DNA from: Hondaea fermentalgiana
Taxonomy: Eukaryota > Sar > Bigyra > Thraustochytrida > Thraustochytriidae
Assembly (NCBI GenBank): GCA_014084085.1
Contig: NPFB01000077.1
Span: forward strand, 82,914 to 146,913
Length of the DNA: 64,000 nucleotides
Reading direction: 5' to 3'
Position 1 is the stretch's first letter. Every line of letters begins with the position of its first letter. Below, in pieces: positions 1 to 9,854 of the stretch. The notes below the pieces were generated by a model. It saw only the letters and a list, made by a program, of their open reading frames with translations, was not told the origin of the DNA and ran no database searches. A program made the position numbers and the translations under genes.

Positions 1-48
<48 letters not shown>
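1..48. repeat. (CTG)16 trinucleotide repeat at window edge
   Basis: The window opens with about 16 uninterrupted CTG/CAG units, and the left limit is not visible. No convincing coding frame continues from it, so I treat it as a non-coding microsatellite. A second CTG tract lies beside the gap at 56414. Confidence 0.95.
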
Positions 49-50
<2 letters not shown>

Positions 51-1786
51 GCAAGAAGCCGGACAGGCTGGCAGGCAGGCCAACGCGAGTAAGCCCCCCT
101 CCCCCATTCCTGAACCTCATACTTGCCTGTCCGCTTCGTCTCTCCCCCCCCCCCCCACATCCTTGGCAGCGCTACAGCTGGCTGTGCTGCTGCCGGGTGC
201 GCTCTTGGCAATCAATCAGCCACCATGGCCAGTGGTGCCTTCGCTTGCCTTCGCTTGCCTTGACTTTGCTCCGCTTGGATCTCCTTGCTTGTCTTGGATT
301 TATTTTATCTTGCTTGTGCTGTCTGTGCCCGCGCCAAAGCGGTGAGGAGACCTGCGAGAGTGGCGCTGTGGTTGGTGAGCCAGGGAGGCGCTGGGGGGAA
401 TGGGAGGGACCGGCCAGAAGGGCGAGAGAGAGAGAGAGAGAGAGGTCGACTGGGCGGGCTGTTGGCGGTTCCTTTGCCAGGGCGGGCCAGGCCGTGTCAG
501 GCAGACGCGGGAAGCGTGGTTGGTCGCCTCGCGCGACGGCCCGGGAGGGCGCGGCGGACAGATCGGCCGCGGACAGAAGAGGAGCGGAGACGAGCGAAAG
601 GTCGCCCAGGCCCAGCCGGGGCGCCAGGCTGGCGCGGAAACGCGCGCGCGAGCGACCAGGCGACCAGGCGGTCGCCACGAGTGGCGGGCCGCGCACCTCA
701 ACATCCATGAATGATTGGATTATAAGGCTACTAGAATGCCAGCAGCCAGATCGAGGGCCCGCAGTGCTCTCTGGGGGGTTTGGGGGGAAGAAGCACGCAG
801 GGAAACCTTCCCTCCCGCAGCGCTCCTCCACTGCGGCCTCGCGCGCCCACCGACACTGGACCGCCAGGCCCCGCGTCAGCCTCGCCCGCGCCAAAGAAGC
901 AAAAGCAAGCTAGCAGCACAAAACAAAACGGCGCCAGGCGAAGCTAGGCCAAAGCTAGCGGAAGCTAGGCACGCAAAACGGCGTGTGCGCACACCGAGAG
1001 GGCCATGCCAAGGGCGCAGGGAGGGATCCGGGCGCCCCACTGAGCCTGACCGCGGGGGAGCAGCGGCCAGGGGCGACGGCCAGGCAGGCCCGACGCTCAT
1101 GTCCGCGCGCGCGCGGCCACCCACTCACTGGCCGGTGGCTGCGTGTTTCTGCGCAAAAGGAAGAACAGAAGGCGACGCGACGCGAATCGATAGATCGATC
1201 GCTTAGCCGATTGCGGTCGTCAGGCAGGAAGAGCGGTTTGCGTGCTGTAGAGGCGGCTTCGCGTTTCTGACCGCCTTCTTGCGCTCCATTTGTTGGGTTT
1301 TGGCCATCCACTGGCACCACAAGGCTGGTCCTGTTCAGGCGGCGGAGCGGAGGAGCACGGAGCAGCCGGCGGTGATCGGTCTGACAGAGAGAAAAGACGG
1401 GATCGTAAAGTAAAGTTCCCCACGTGTGTTGCCAGGCCGTCAGCCAACCGCAGCCCTGGACGAAGGCGATCGTGGACATGGCGCGCGCGTGCTCCGACCC
1501 ATCGCACGCGATGGCCGACGTCGATTCATTTTACCATTTAAGCGCGGAGAAATGGCAATGGTAGTGGACGCGAATGTGAAAAGTGATCCTTGTCAAACTT
1601 GGACTCTCCAGCAGCCCTGTTTCCTTTTGCTTACTTGACTTGACATGACACCACTGCTCACGATGGGTTCGTGAGCCGTTCTTAATTCTAGCTGCAACGA
1701 CTTAAAATCCGCTGTGAAATACGCCAACCTCAGCGAGGAGAGAGGACGGCATCAAAGAGGATTTCCATTGCTTTATTCATGCGAGA
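49..1786. other. Non-coding GC-rich stretch
   Basis: No recognisable gene. Open frames on both strands are low-complexity Arg/Gly/Ala/Pro translations typical of GC-rich non-coding DNA. It includes a short GA dinucleotide tract (about 424-443) and a C run near 147-157. Sequence turns more AT-rich after about 1540. Confidence 0.6.
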
Positions 1787-2507
1787 TGACTTGGTGCAAC
1801 TGCATGATGATCGCATTTGGTTGACGTTTTTTTTTTTTGGAAACTCCGCCAGGTCGGGCAGCTGCCTTGTTTCGCGATTATCTCTCGCTGAGTCCCAGCG
1901 ACAGCGACAAGCTCGCTGCATTTGATTCATGGCGTTCGTTCAAAGTTGTCCTTTGTATCCGGCAGGCTTCATAGCTGCTAGGCTTTGTTTGTTGAGCGCA
2001 GAGGTCCAGAGTTTTCCATCCCCAAAATGTTGCGTATACCGCCAAATGGATCCTCAGATTTTGAGTTGCAAATCCCTGAGATTGTGCCTTATTCCACGTC
2101 TTCGTTGACGCCTAAAAACCCCATTTTTATCATTGTAGGAATGCATGCAGGGCGACTTGGTTGGCGCAACTGCATTGTCAGTCGCGTCTAGTTGAAACTA
2201 TTTTTCGGAAACTCTGCCAGGTCGGGCAGCTATCTTGTTTCGCGATTATTTCTTGCTGAGCATCAGCGACAGCGAAAAGCTCGCCACTTTAACATCAATC
2301 AAATTCATGGCGTACAAAGTTGTCATTTTCATCCAGCAGGTTTCACAACTACTATGCTATGTTTATTGAGCGCAAAAATCCCGAGTTCGCCATTCCCAAG
2401 TAGTCGCGAATACCGCCGAACGGATCCTTTGGCTTTGAGTTGCGAATCCGCGAGGTTGTGTTGTGTTTCGCGTCTTCGTTCACGCATTAAGATCCCGTTT
2501 TCCAACC
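1787..2507. repeat. Diverged ~350 bp tandem duplication
   Basis: Two head-to-tail copies, roughly 1787-2135 and 2147-2507. Matching landmarks occur in the same order in both: the GGAAACTC(C/T)GCCAGGTCGGGCAGCT block (1839 and 2207), TTTCGCGATTAT, CAGCGACAGCGA, AAAGTTGTC, TTGAGCGCA, ATACCGCC, GGATCCT, TTTGAGTTGC and CGTCTTCGTT. By eye identity is roughly 70-75 percent with few indels. In the frame around 1985 copy 1 reads open (VERRGPEF...IPPNGS), while copy 2 keeps related residues but has stops. It may be a decayed coding or transposon fragment. I do not recognise the family. Confidence 0.8.
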
Positions 2508-2794
2508 TCAAGCGAAGTTTGCTCGCTCACGAATCCACTCTAGCGTCAGATTGTAGGTTCTTCTCGTTGCCTCGCATTCTCATTGTGCAGCCAAATCTGC
2601 TTTCTATATTGTTTCACTTGTCCTGCATGCCAAAAACGCGTTGTCTTTCAGAGGTGACACTGAATAACAAATGAGGCGACAAGATCATCCTGGCATCGCT
2701 AACAGAGCAAGGAAAAATGTACAAGTTCACCCATCATCTGTCAATGGCTACCTTTTTTTCTTACATAAAAGAAGCGCGAGAACCTCGCTCATGA
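2508..2794. other. AT-richer intergenic stretch
   Basis: It lies after the tandem duplication and at the 3' end of the kinase gene. It has a markedly higher AT content than the coding regions. I see no gene or RNA here. Confidence 0.5.
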
Positions 2795-5104
2795 TTATTC
2801 AGAATTTCCTACTGACAGCAACGACGCGAACTTGGCCTCGACGAGAGACAGAGTCACCCCGAGCTGCCGCGAGACATTCTCAAGGGGCGGATCCGGCCCG
2901 AGCTGCTGCTGCTCCTCCGCTCTGCCAAGAGCTTCTACGAGATCATCGAGTTCCGCGAGGTTCGAATCTGCGTCCGTGGGCGGAACATTCTCCCCGGCAA
3001 TCATCTGCGCATCGACGAGGGGCTGCGACTGCGTTACGAAGGGATGCTGTAAGAGCTGCTCGCACGATGGACGCTGATGCGGGTCTCGCGTGAGACACTG
3101 CGCGACAAAGTCGATCATAATTGGGCTGAATCTGTCCTCTGGCAAACGAGGCACCGGGCCCTCATTCAAAGACGATAACAGAGCCCAGTAACCGCCCGCC
3201 GTTGCGAGCGGATACGTCCCAAGCGCCACCGACATGAGGCTCAGTCCGAACGACCATACATCCGAGTTTGCATTGTATGCTAGTCCGCTGATACGTTCCG
3301 GGCTCATATACGTCAGCGTTCCGACAAACGTCGACGCCATTGCCTGCGTTGATTCGAGTTCGCGCACGATGCCAAAGTCGGAGATTTTGACCTCACCCCG
3401 GTGATTGATGAGCAAATTCGACGGCTTGATGTCCCGATGAATCTGGTGCCGCTCATGAATGAACTGCAGACCGCGCAAAACGCGGTACGCAATCTGCGAC
3501 AAGATATCCTCATTCTCACACCCGCCGCCGTCGATAATGTCTTGCAGACTCCCGCCGTCCATGTACTCGACTACCATGGCCACGTTCGCCATTTCGGGAT
3601 TAATAAAAGCGTCGTGAAACGTAACAATAAAGGGACACGGCGCCGGTGTCGACGTGTCGAGCAGAGGCGCCTTGTCTCGGTACCCGATTGGAGCCATGTT
3701 CTCGTACAGAGCCTTGAGTTCCTTGAGCATTTGCGACCGTTTCGTTGGGTCATATACCGGAATCGTCTTCACTGCAACCAACCGCAACGTGGGCCGGTGC
3801 ACAGCCTTGTACACGATGCCCCCTGCGCCTTGGCCCAATGCCGCCATCATTACGAGCTCATTCTTGACATTCCCTTCTCCCTCATCGCTTGAAACATTGC
3901 TGCGGATACCTTGCTCTCGCACCTCGAAATTCCCAATCGCAATAAATTCGGCGCTACCACCTTCACTTTCGCCGTGAAGAGGGCCTAGGCCGTTGCCAAA
4001 TTCATCCTCGTCATCGCTTTCGATTTGGAGGGAAAGCTTGGTCGAAGCCCCTCCAATCCGGGAACCCTGAGACCCAACACGATCATTCGCTCCTTCAGTG
4101 TTCCACCCTTCACCCGATGCTTGAGAATATCTGTCTTTCCCATTGACATCCCCATCCCCATCTTCATCCACATTCTCATCCTCATCATCGAAAAGACGTA
4201 AGGTAAGCTTTGGCCGCGGCTTTTGGCGACTTGGACTCGTCACGGCGTCCGTTGCGGCGTCATCCACGCTCCCGAGGACGCTTTCTGCCACTGCAACGTT
4301 TGGGGCTTCAATCGCAGCTTCCAGGTTTTCTTCTTCCTCTTCTTCCCTCTCGTCGTCGCCGCGTAGAGCATCCTCTTTCTCCAAAACGGCAGGCTGGCAA
4401 TCTGACAAAGCTGCCTGCGATACAGCGGGACATTCTGGCTGCATATTCGCGACGACACGCTCCGGGACAATTGCATTCTCCTGCTGCGTCTCTTTGTTCG
4501 CAGAAACGATTACAGGTTCGTCGACTTCTGCTCTGATTCCGGGAGCGGCGGCACTCGTTGCTAGTGACTCATCCTGCGTTACTTCGTGCGCGTCGCACGC
4601 TTGCTTGGACGCGCTCAAGGGCGTGAGTATACCTCGTGCGCCTGCGCGATTTACAGGTCGAGCACCTGCCGGGAGCGAGGCTGCGCTGGGTGGCGGTGGT
4701 TTCCAGTATCCTGGAGGCGCAGGTTTAAGGCCACCTAATGACGATGACGACGCCGAGGAGGACGAAGACGCCAAAGACATAGAGACTGGCGAAGAGGAAG
4801 AGACCGGGTTCGTCCCATTGGGAAAATTTGGCCTGGGTCCTCGGCCGGTCGTCACTCCACTCGCATCCTTTTTGCTAGCTCGGAGAGGGTTGGCTACGCG
4901 AGCAGGCGGTAGGCTTATGGCACTAGGAGGCTTCCGAGGAGGCGGCGGAAATGCCGGGGGCGGCTTGCGCTTCGCCGCCTCGCTGATGACTTCGACTTGC
5001 TCGCGCTGCAGCCCACCCGACAAAGTGCCAGGTCGAGGCGGCGGCGTCGGCCTCTTCCGGCGTCGGGCAATGTTCAGCTGCGCGAGATCCTTGATGCCGA
5101 TCAT
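2795..5104 (-). CDS. MAP kinase kinase (STE7/MEK family)
   Basis: Dual-specificity kinase that phosphorylates a MAP kinase. About 769 residues: a long disordered Ser/Pro/acidic N-terminal half, then a kinase domain at about 420-690. Visible motifs are the Gly loop (GQGAGGIVYKA, ~423), the Lys of VAVKTI (~446), HRDIKPSN (~556), DFG (~575) and the MEK hallmark FVGTLTYMSPERISG. The activation loop has T-x5-T spacing (TQAMAST), as in plant MKKs, and Ala at the position of animal MEK1 Ser218. The open frame continues upstream only with a GTG. I chose the ATG at 5104 because it places a basic stretch (RRRKRPTPPP), like the MEK docking site for MAPK, close to the N terminus. A splice-acceptor-like CCCTGCAG lies about 15 bases upstream of this ATG, so a further 5' exon is possible. 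Confidence 0.9.
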   Translation of the reverse strand: MIGIKDLAQLNIARRRKRPTPPPRPGTLSGGLQREQVEVISEAAKRKPPPAFPPPPRKPPSAISLPPARVANPLRASKKDASGVTTGRGPRPNFPNGTNPVSSSSPVSMSLASSSSSASSSSLGGLKPAPPGYWKPPPPSAASLPAGARPVNRAGARGILTPLSASKQACDAHEVTQDESLATSAAAPGIRAEVDEPVIVSANKETQQENAIVPERVVANMQPECPAVSQAALSDCQPAVLEKEDALRGDDEREEEEEENLEAAIEAPNVAVAESVLGSVDDAATDAVTSPSRQKPRPKLTLRLFDDEDENVDEDGDGDVNGKDRYSQASGEGWNTEGANDRVGSQGSRIGGASTKLSLQIESDDEDEFGNGLGPLHGESEGGSAEFIAIGNFEVREQGIRSNVSSDEGEGNVKNELVMMAALGQGAGGIVYKAVHRPTLRLVAVKTIPVYDPTKRSQMLKELKALYENMAPIGYRDKAPLLDTSTPAPCPFIVTFHDAFINPEMANVAMVVEYMDGGSLQDIIDGGGCENEDILSQIAYRVLRGLQFIHERHQIHRDIKPSNLLINHRGEVKISDFGIVRELESTQAMASTFVGTLTYMSPERISGLAYNANSDVWSFGLSLMSVALGTYPLATAGGYWALLSSLNEGPVPRLPEDRFSPIMIDFVAQCLTRDPHQRPSCEQLLQHPFVTQSQPLVDAQMIAGENVPPTDADSNLAELDDLVEALGRAEEQQQLGPDPPLENVSRQLGVTLSLVEAKFASLLSVGNSE

Positions 5105-6689
5105 CCTCTCGTATGACCTGCAGGGAGAGGAGCAGCAACAAGGTCTTCGCGCCGCCACGTCACGTCATGCGCATGTGTGTCTTGTCCGCAATCACAATCG
5201 ATCATCATCGGCAAGCCGCGCCGAGACAGCGCTTATTTGTCCCGGTCAAGTTCTCACGGACAAGGTGTGTGCATGAATCCCCCAATATTTGGGAACGAAT
5301 GCCGTTGCGTCCATCTGTCGCCGCGATCGATCGACCATCAATGGAAAAGAACTGCTGCTAGTGAGAAGGTGCGGATTGGGACAGCGGCGGCCGTAGGAAT
5401 GCTCTAAGAAGACGCAGTTTGAGAGCTTGTCCATTTTCATCTACCTGCAGCAACCGAAAGGGTGAATTTGTGGTCGGGCACGGGCTGTGCTTCATTTGCC
5501 GTGCCTATGGCTTGCCCACAACTTGTGTCCTGTTTATGAGCCTCGGTCGTCTCGCTGCCGAGAATAGAAACGGACTTGTGCCCACCGCGAAAACATAAAG
5601 TTCCGGCAATGAGCCAAAGGCTACGGCTGACGGCCATGAACCTCTTCCTCGCAGCTGCAGCAACAGTAGCCTCACAAACTGTAAACGCAGGTGCGCCTGC
5701 ACCATCAGGGAAGTTGATCAATGTCTTACTGACACAGCTTCCACTTTATGAGCATGGACTATGTAAAATGATTGGATGCACGCCCTTGGTTCTATACAAA
5801 TCAAAGTGAGACGTATTCCATCATTCACATTTTATTCCTTTTTATGAGTCCACGTGAAACGTAGAGTCGACATACTAAAGATTTGTCCGTTGAATGGTTT
5901 TCCAGTTTTGACAATCTGACACTGAGCTTGTGTGTGCTTGGATTTGGCTGGTATGAAATTGACTTTTCACACTGATTGCAATTGCAATTCGCTTGCCTTT
6001 GAAGTGCGTTTCTAATCGTGCAGTGCGAACGAACCCAACAGCCTCGCTTTACTTTGCAGACGAAGCCGTCGTGAGGGCGCCGCGCAGGCTAAGATTCTGC
6101 ATAATCAGCGAAGTAACGTAGCCATCCATCATTCAGCCAGCCAGCCAAGGAGCGTCGTGTCCAAGGGGAAAAGAGCGCCAGGGCCATTGAGATAGCTGGC
6201 TGGCAGACTGGCTGGTTGGCGCTAGGCGATGAAAATCCAATAAAACTGAAGAAAAGTAGGAATTGGTCCGATCAAGGAAGGAAACAAGTCGTGGAGTAGT
6301 ATACCTTTGGCCCCGCGCGCGCTCGGTGCCTGCTCCTGCATCAATTGTTAGCAGGAGTCCATCGCAATTTCGACTTTGATGATACAGCCTCCTCGCGCAG
6401 GCAGCGTAGATTGGAAGGGCGCGCAATCCGGAAGTCCTCGGAGCGGTTGGCTGGGCGAGAGTTGATTGCATTGTTCTCCCAATCAACCAAGGCTTCCAGC
6501 GCGCGAGCGTCTTTGCTAGGGAAGAGCGCATTGGTACGCGGGACGAAAGCCGTGCCGCAAACCGGGCAAAGCTGTATCGTCGCCTCCAAGCTGCTACGCT
6601 TGGTGCGAAAGCACATCCAAGCGAGGAGGTACCAGGCGGTAAACGTCCGAGGGAAGAAGGTGTCAGTAGGGTAACGCCACGATCGGACG
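5105..6689. other. Divergent intergenic region, MAPKK / FHA gene
   Basis: About 1.6 kb between two divergent genes. A small open frame on + from ATG 5609 to 5809 has a hydrophobic start resembling a signal peptide (MNLFLAAAATVAS) but no family I recognise, and it may be chance. The rest reads as promoter/UTR DNA. Confidence 0.4.
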
Positions 6690-7805
6690 ATGGGCGGCGC
6701 CGCCTCCATCGTGGTCAAGGACCCCGAGTCCTACCCATCAGACGTGAGCGAAGAAATGGAGACCAAGCTCTTGGCGAAAACGAAAATATGGCGCATTTTT
6801 TCCGAGGACCTCGAGTGGGCGACGCTGCGCATTCGCACAAACCAGGCGCCACTCACGGTTGGACGCAGCCATGAGAACGCCATTCCTCTTGCCAACAGGA
6901 CGACAAGTGCCAAGCACGCTATTCTCAGCTTCGACGCGCAAACGTGCCGATGGGCAGTCACAGACGTGGGGTCTTCGACTGGCACAATGGTATTCGCGGG
7001 AGGCAAGTCCAAAACCCTCGAAAAAGAGACAGAATTTTCTCTCGGACTCTCGTGCGCCATACGCTTTGGAAAGAGCATCGTGACATTGGTCTCAAACCAG
7101 CTCTCCAGCGACGCGATTATCGAATGCACCCGCGGCCCGCTCAAGGGCAAGGCCTGGCGTGTTCCCACTGCAGCAACCCTATTGACCGCCGGCGCCAGTG
7201 CAAAATGTGAAATTGACCTCAGTGATGTCGAAGGCCTCTCCAAGATGGAGTTTCAGATCTTCAAGTACAATGGTTGGTTTGCAATTTCGGACGTCTCTGT
7301 GCGTTCCTCAGCACTCCGCGAAGACGATGACGCTCAACAACCCGCAAAAGAAGGAAAAAAAATCAAAGCAGGAAACGATGTCGGAGAAGGAAACAATGTC
7401 GAATCAGGAGACAAGACCGGAGAGTCCAAGGCAGAAACATCAATTAAATCCGCGGCTTCGTCGCAAAAAACAGACTTTGTCGAGCTCGAGAATGCGCAGA
7501 ACCCAGACGAAGAGAACCAGTCAATTCCGGAGATCGTCTCATTGTCCCAACAGGATGTTGAGGAGCTCGACGGGGCACCAGAAGGCGCCGAGGCAAAGTA
7601 CAAATCATCAAGGGAGGCCACCAAAGCAGAAAAGAAGCTCAGTCAAAATGGAATCTATCTCAATGGGCGGCAGGTTCGACGTCGGGAGATGAACTTTCTT
7701 TGGACGGGCTGTAGAATCGGTGTTGGTGTGTACAAGCCCGCAGAGAAGAAGGTATCCTTTCCTGCAGTGTTTGTATTTAAGTGCAAGTTAAAATCCGTCA
7801 AGTAG
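6690..7805 (+). CDS. Twin FHA-domain protein, probably N-myristoylated
   Basis: 371 residues, ATG start, no intron needed. The N terminus MGGAAS fits the N-myristoylation consensus (Gly2, small residue at 6), suggesting membrane anchoring. A canonical FHA domain spans about 45-125, with VGRS, SAKH and DVGSSTGT, the phosphothreonine-binding residues of the fold. A second FHA-like fold follows. Its first half (143-210, GPLKGKAWRV to FAISDVSVRSS) is separated from its last strands (319-350, NGIYLNGRQV ... CRIGVGVY) by a Lys/Glu/Ser-rich insert of about 108 residues. In this second copy the GRS and SxxH residues are not kept (TAGAS, SKMEF), so it may not bind phosphopeptide. No catalytic domain is visible; it is likely a signalling adaptor with unknown partners. 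Confidence 0.8.
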   Translation: MGGAASIVVKDPESYPSDVSEEMETKLLAKTKIWRIFSEDLEWATLRIRTNQAPLTVGRSHENAIPLANRTTSAKHAILSFDAQTCRWAVTDVGSSTGTMVFAGGKSKTLEKETEFSLGLSCAIRFGKSIVTLVSNQLSSDAIIECTRGPLKGKAWRVPTAATLLTAGASAKCEIDLSDVEGLSKMEFQIFKYNGWFAISDVSVRSSALREDDDAQQPAKEGKKIKAGNDVGEGNNVESGDKTGESKAETSIKSAASSQKTDFVELENAQNPDEENQSIPEIVSLSQQDVEELDGAPEGAEAKYKSSREATKAEKKLSQNGIYLNGRQVRRREMNFLWTGCRIGVGVYKPAEKKVSFPAVFVFKCKLKSVK

Positions 7806-8163
7806 AGTAAATATCCTGTAGGTTAGTTTCAACGTATGTGACAATTTTGACAGCGGAACGCCACCCCTATTTCAATTATGAAGGACTCGATACGCAAGCT
7901 CCAGATCATGAAGCCAAACGAAATTAGGCCCAGGCCACGAAGCCAAACGAAATCAGGCCCAGACCACGAAGCCAAACGAAATTAGACGCAGCCCCTTGGT
8001 CAAATCATTACCTTGACTTTTGCTCTTGTGTTTCGCATGCGGGTCCTCTATTTGTTCCTGAATTTTTCACCCAATCCATACTCTGGGTGCTTGGTGTTTT
8101 GACAATATTCCCCCGTTGGCAGCCCCGCGATCGGCCTAAAGCCTTGTCGCGTTCGCCCAGCAA
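7806..8163. other. Convergent intergenic region with 29-bp repeats
   Basis: 3' flanks of the FHA gene (+) and the nucleotidyltransferase-like gene (-). It holds a three-copy 29-bp tandem repeat, listed separately. No gene seen. Confidence 0.6.
7910..7991. repeat. 29-bp tandem repeat, 2.8 copies
   Basis: Units start at 7910, 7939 and 7968. Each begins GAAGCCAAACGAAAT and ends CCCAGRCCAC. The third is partial and diverges at its end. It sits about 105 bases after the FHA gene stop codon, possibly in its 3' UTR. Confidence 0.9.
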
Positions 8164-9258
8164 TCATGATGAAGAGAGCCTCGCAACATCACAATTTGCG
8201 CGACGCTGCAAGGCATTCACTTGCGCATCAATGGCGTTGAGGATGTCCTCTCTTGGCGTCGCTTGTAGCCACTGGAGGTAGGCTTTCCAGTTGCCGTTGC
8301 CATGAGAGATACAGAGTTCGCGCAAGCACTGGCCTACGAGAGGACCCGCAAGATACGGATGCCGTTGGATGACGTCGCCGCCATTTATAAAGGCGCGACA
8401 TGCCCGACGGTCCTCGATTTCTATCAAAGTGTCCTGAGCGTGCCGCTTGGCTGCAAGAAAGGCAGCTCGTGCTTCGAAAGAAGATGCAACGACTTCAGGC
8501 GTGGGATATTCGATAGTTTCTTGCGGACGATGATTATTTTTCAACCAGTGCTGGAATGCAGCGAGCATGGGGCGCCGCGCCGCGCGACGGCGCTGGTCTT
8601 TTGTTTTTGGCTCGAGCGCATTAAATTCATCCAGAAAGGAGTCAGTACGAAAGAAACGAGACTTTTGGATTGCGTCAAAGACCTGCACAGAGGTCTTGCT
8701 TGTTTCGCCATCAAAGAAGGACGGACAAACACCAAGGAAATTTGCCACCGCATGAGGATCTCGGGACAGCAGAAAATCCTCGAGCAGCGTTGCTACAGCT
8801 CGTCGAACAAAGAGGCCATGTGTGGTTAGCTTGAGGCCAAGGGGCTGCAGAGCGCGCCCAAGGAGCCAGCAAAAATCTCCATGCGCATGCACCGCCACGG
8901 CCAGTGCAAAGGATGCCGATGGGACAAATTCGAGATCGACTTGAAATCCTTCTTCGGAGAGCAAGCTCATCTGCGTCACAGCATCGCCTTTGCGCGCCAC
9001 GCTACAGAGTGCTGAGGCAGCAGCGTCGATTGCTTGCTCGTGTGCTTTCAAGATCATTTCGTTGCCCCCCTCTTTGTCTTGAAAAGTTGCCACGATGAGA
9101 TCGACATCCCCAAACGATGACTTATCGCGCAGCTCTGGCGGCATCGCGCATCGAACCTGGCAGCCAGCGTTTTCGACAGCATGTCGAACCTTTGCGGCCG
9201 TGGCATCGAGCTCCGCGCGGTCAAGCCTACGGGTGTTCTCAAAGCGACTGCCGCCCAT
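8164..9258 (-). CDS. Nucleotidyltransferase-fold protein, unknown substrate
   Basis: 364 residues from the in-frame ATG at 9258; the longer open frame upstream begins only with GTG. Near residues 45-60 is a Pol-beta-type nucleotidyltransferase motif (SSFGDVDLIV), followed by a third carboxylate in a beta strand (FQVDLEFVP), so the two-Asp plus one-Asp metal site appears present. Near the C terminus GPLVGQCLREL resembles the GxxIGxxL element of CCA-adding/poly(A)-polymerase-type tails. It could be a tRNA or RNA nucleotidyltransferase relative or an orphan member of the superfamily. An acceptor-like GTCGCAG just upstream of the ATG leaves open an additional 5' exon. Confidence 0.55.
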   Translation of the reverse strand: MGGSRFENTRRLDRAELDATAAKVRHAVENAGCQVRCAMPPELRDKSSFGDVDLIVATFQDKEGGNEMILKAHEQAIDAAASALCSVARKGDAVTQMSLLSEEGFQVDLEFVPSASFALAVAVHAHGDFCWLLGRALQPLGLKLTTHGLFVRRAVATLLEDFLLSRDPHAVANFLGVCPSFFDGETSKTSVQVFDAIQKSRFFRTDSFLDEFNALEPKTKDQRRRAARRPMLAAFQHWLKNNHRPQETIEYPTPEVVASSFEARAAFLAAKRHAQDTLIEIEDRRACRAFINGGDVIQRHPYLAGPLVGQCLRELCISHGNGNWKAYLQWLQATPREDILNAIDAQVNALQRRANCDVARLSSS

Positions 9259-9854
9259 GGATCGCACCTGCGACCGTGGCCGTAACCCGCTACCGGCCGG
9301 TCAGATTTCTCTTTCTTCGTCTCTTTTCCTCGAAGGCGAAGGAGTAAGGCCTCTGACTAGCAACGGAAAATGACAAGCGGAATCTACTGGGAGTCTAGCA
9401 GGCCCACGCGTGCAAAGCGCGTGCAGGGTTTGGGGATTTGCAACACACTGCACCACGGACGGCATCATTTCTCTCACGGAACGTTTTCAGAACAAGTTTC
9501 CCAGAACGATCTCAGAACGTTCCAGACAAGAGCCCTCTCGGCTGATTCTAAACGTTTCCTTCTCTGCTTCCGTTAGCCTGACGAGGCTACATGCACCTAT
9601 TGTTCAAGGGTAAGAGCAGGATAAAACACAACCGTGTTGCCGTTCTCTGCTAGCCTACGATCACGAACAGCCTTCTTCTTTTTGTCACCTTGAGAAATCG
9701 TGCGAAAAAAGATTTAGCCATGCGTTATTATGATCCAAGATGATCATCATGCGCTTCAAGGTTAAAACAAAAGAGAAATGAAACTATCGATTGAATGGCA
9801 TCGTTGCATCCTCGGCGACACCGAAACGATAAATATCTATTATTGACCGGAAGA
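9259..9854. other. Intergenic region
   Basis: About 0.6 kb between the 5' end of the nucleotidyltransferase-like gene and the 3' end of the cryptochrome gene, both on the minus strand. AT-richer toward 9700-9850. No gene seen. Confidence 0.5.

Noticed and set aside
2955..2975. GGTTCGAATC-like word suggesting a tRNA T-arm
   Set aside because: It lies inside the MAPKK coding sequence and no cloverleaf can be drawn around it. I found no convincing tRNA in the window.
4143..5276. 377-codon plus-strand frame opposite the MAPKK N-terminal half
   Set aside because: Ser/Gly/Ala-rich mirror of the kinase gene's disordered region; no domain.
6341..6718. 125-codon minus-strand frame with one CPVCG motif
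   Set aside because: A zinc ribbon needs a second Cys pair, which is absent, and the frame overlaps the FHA gene start.
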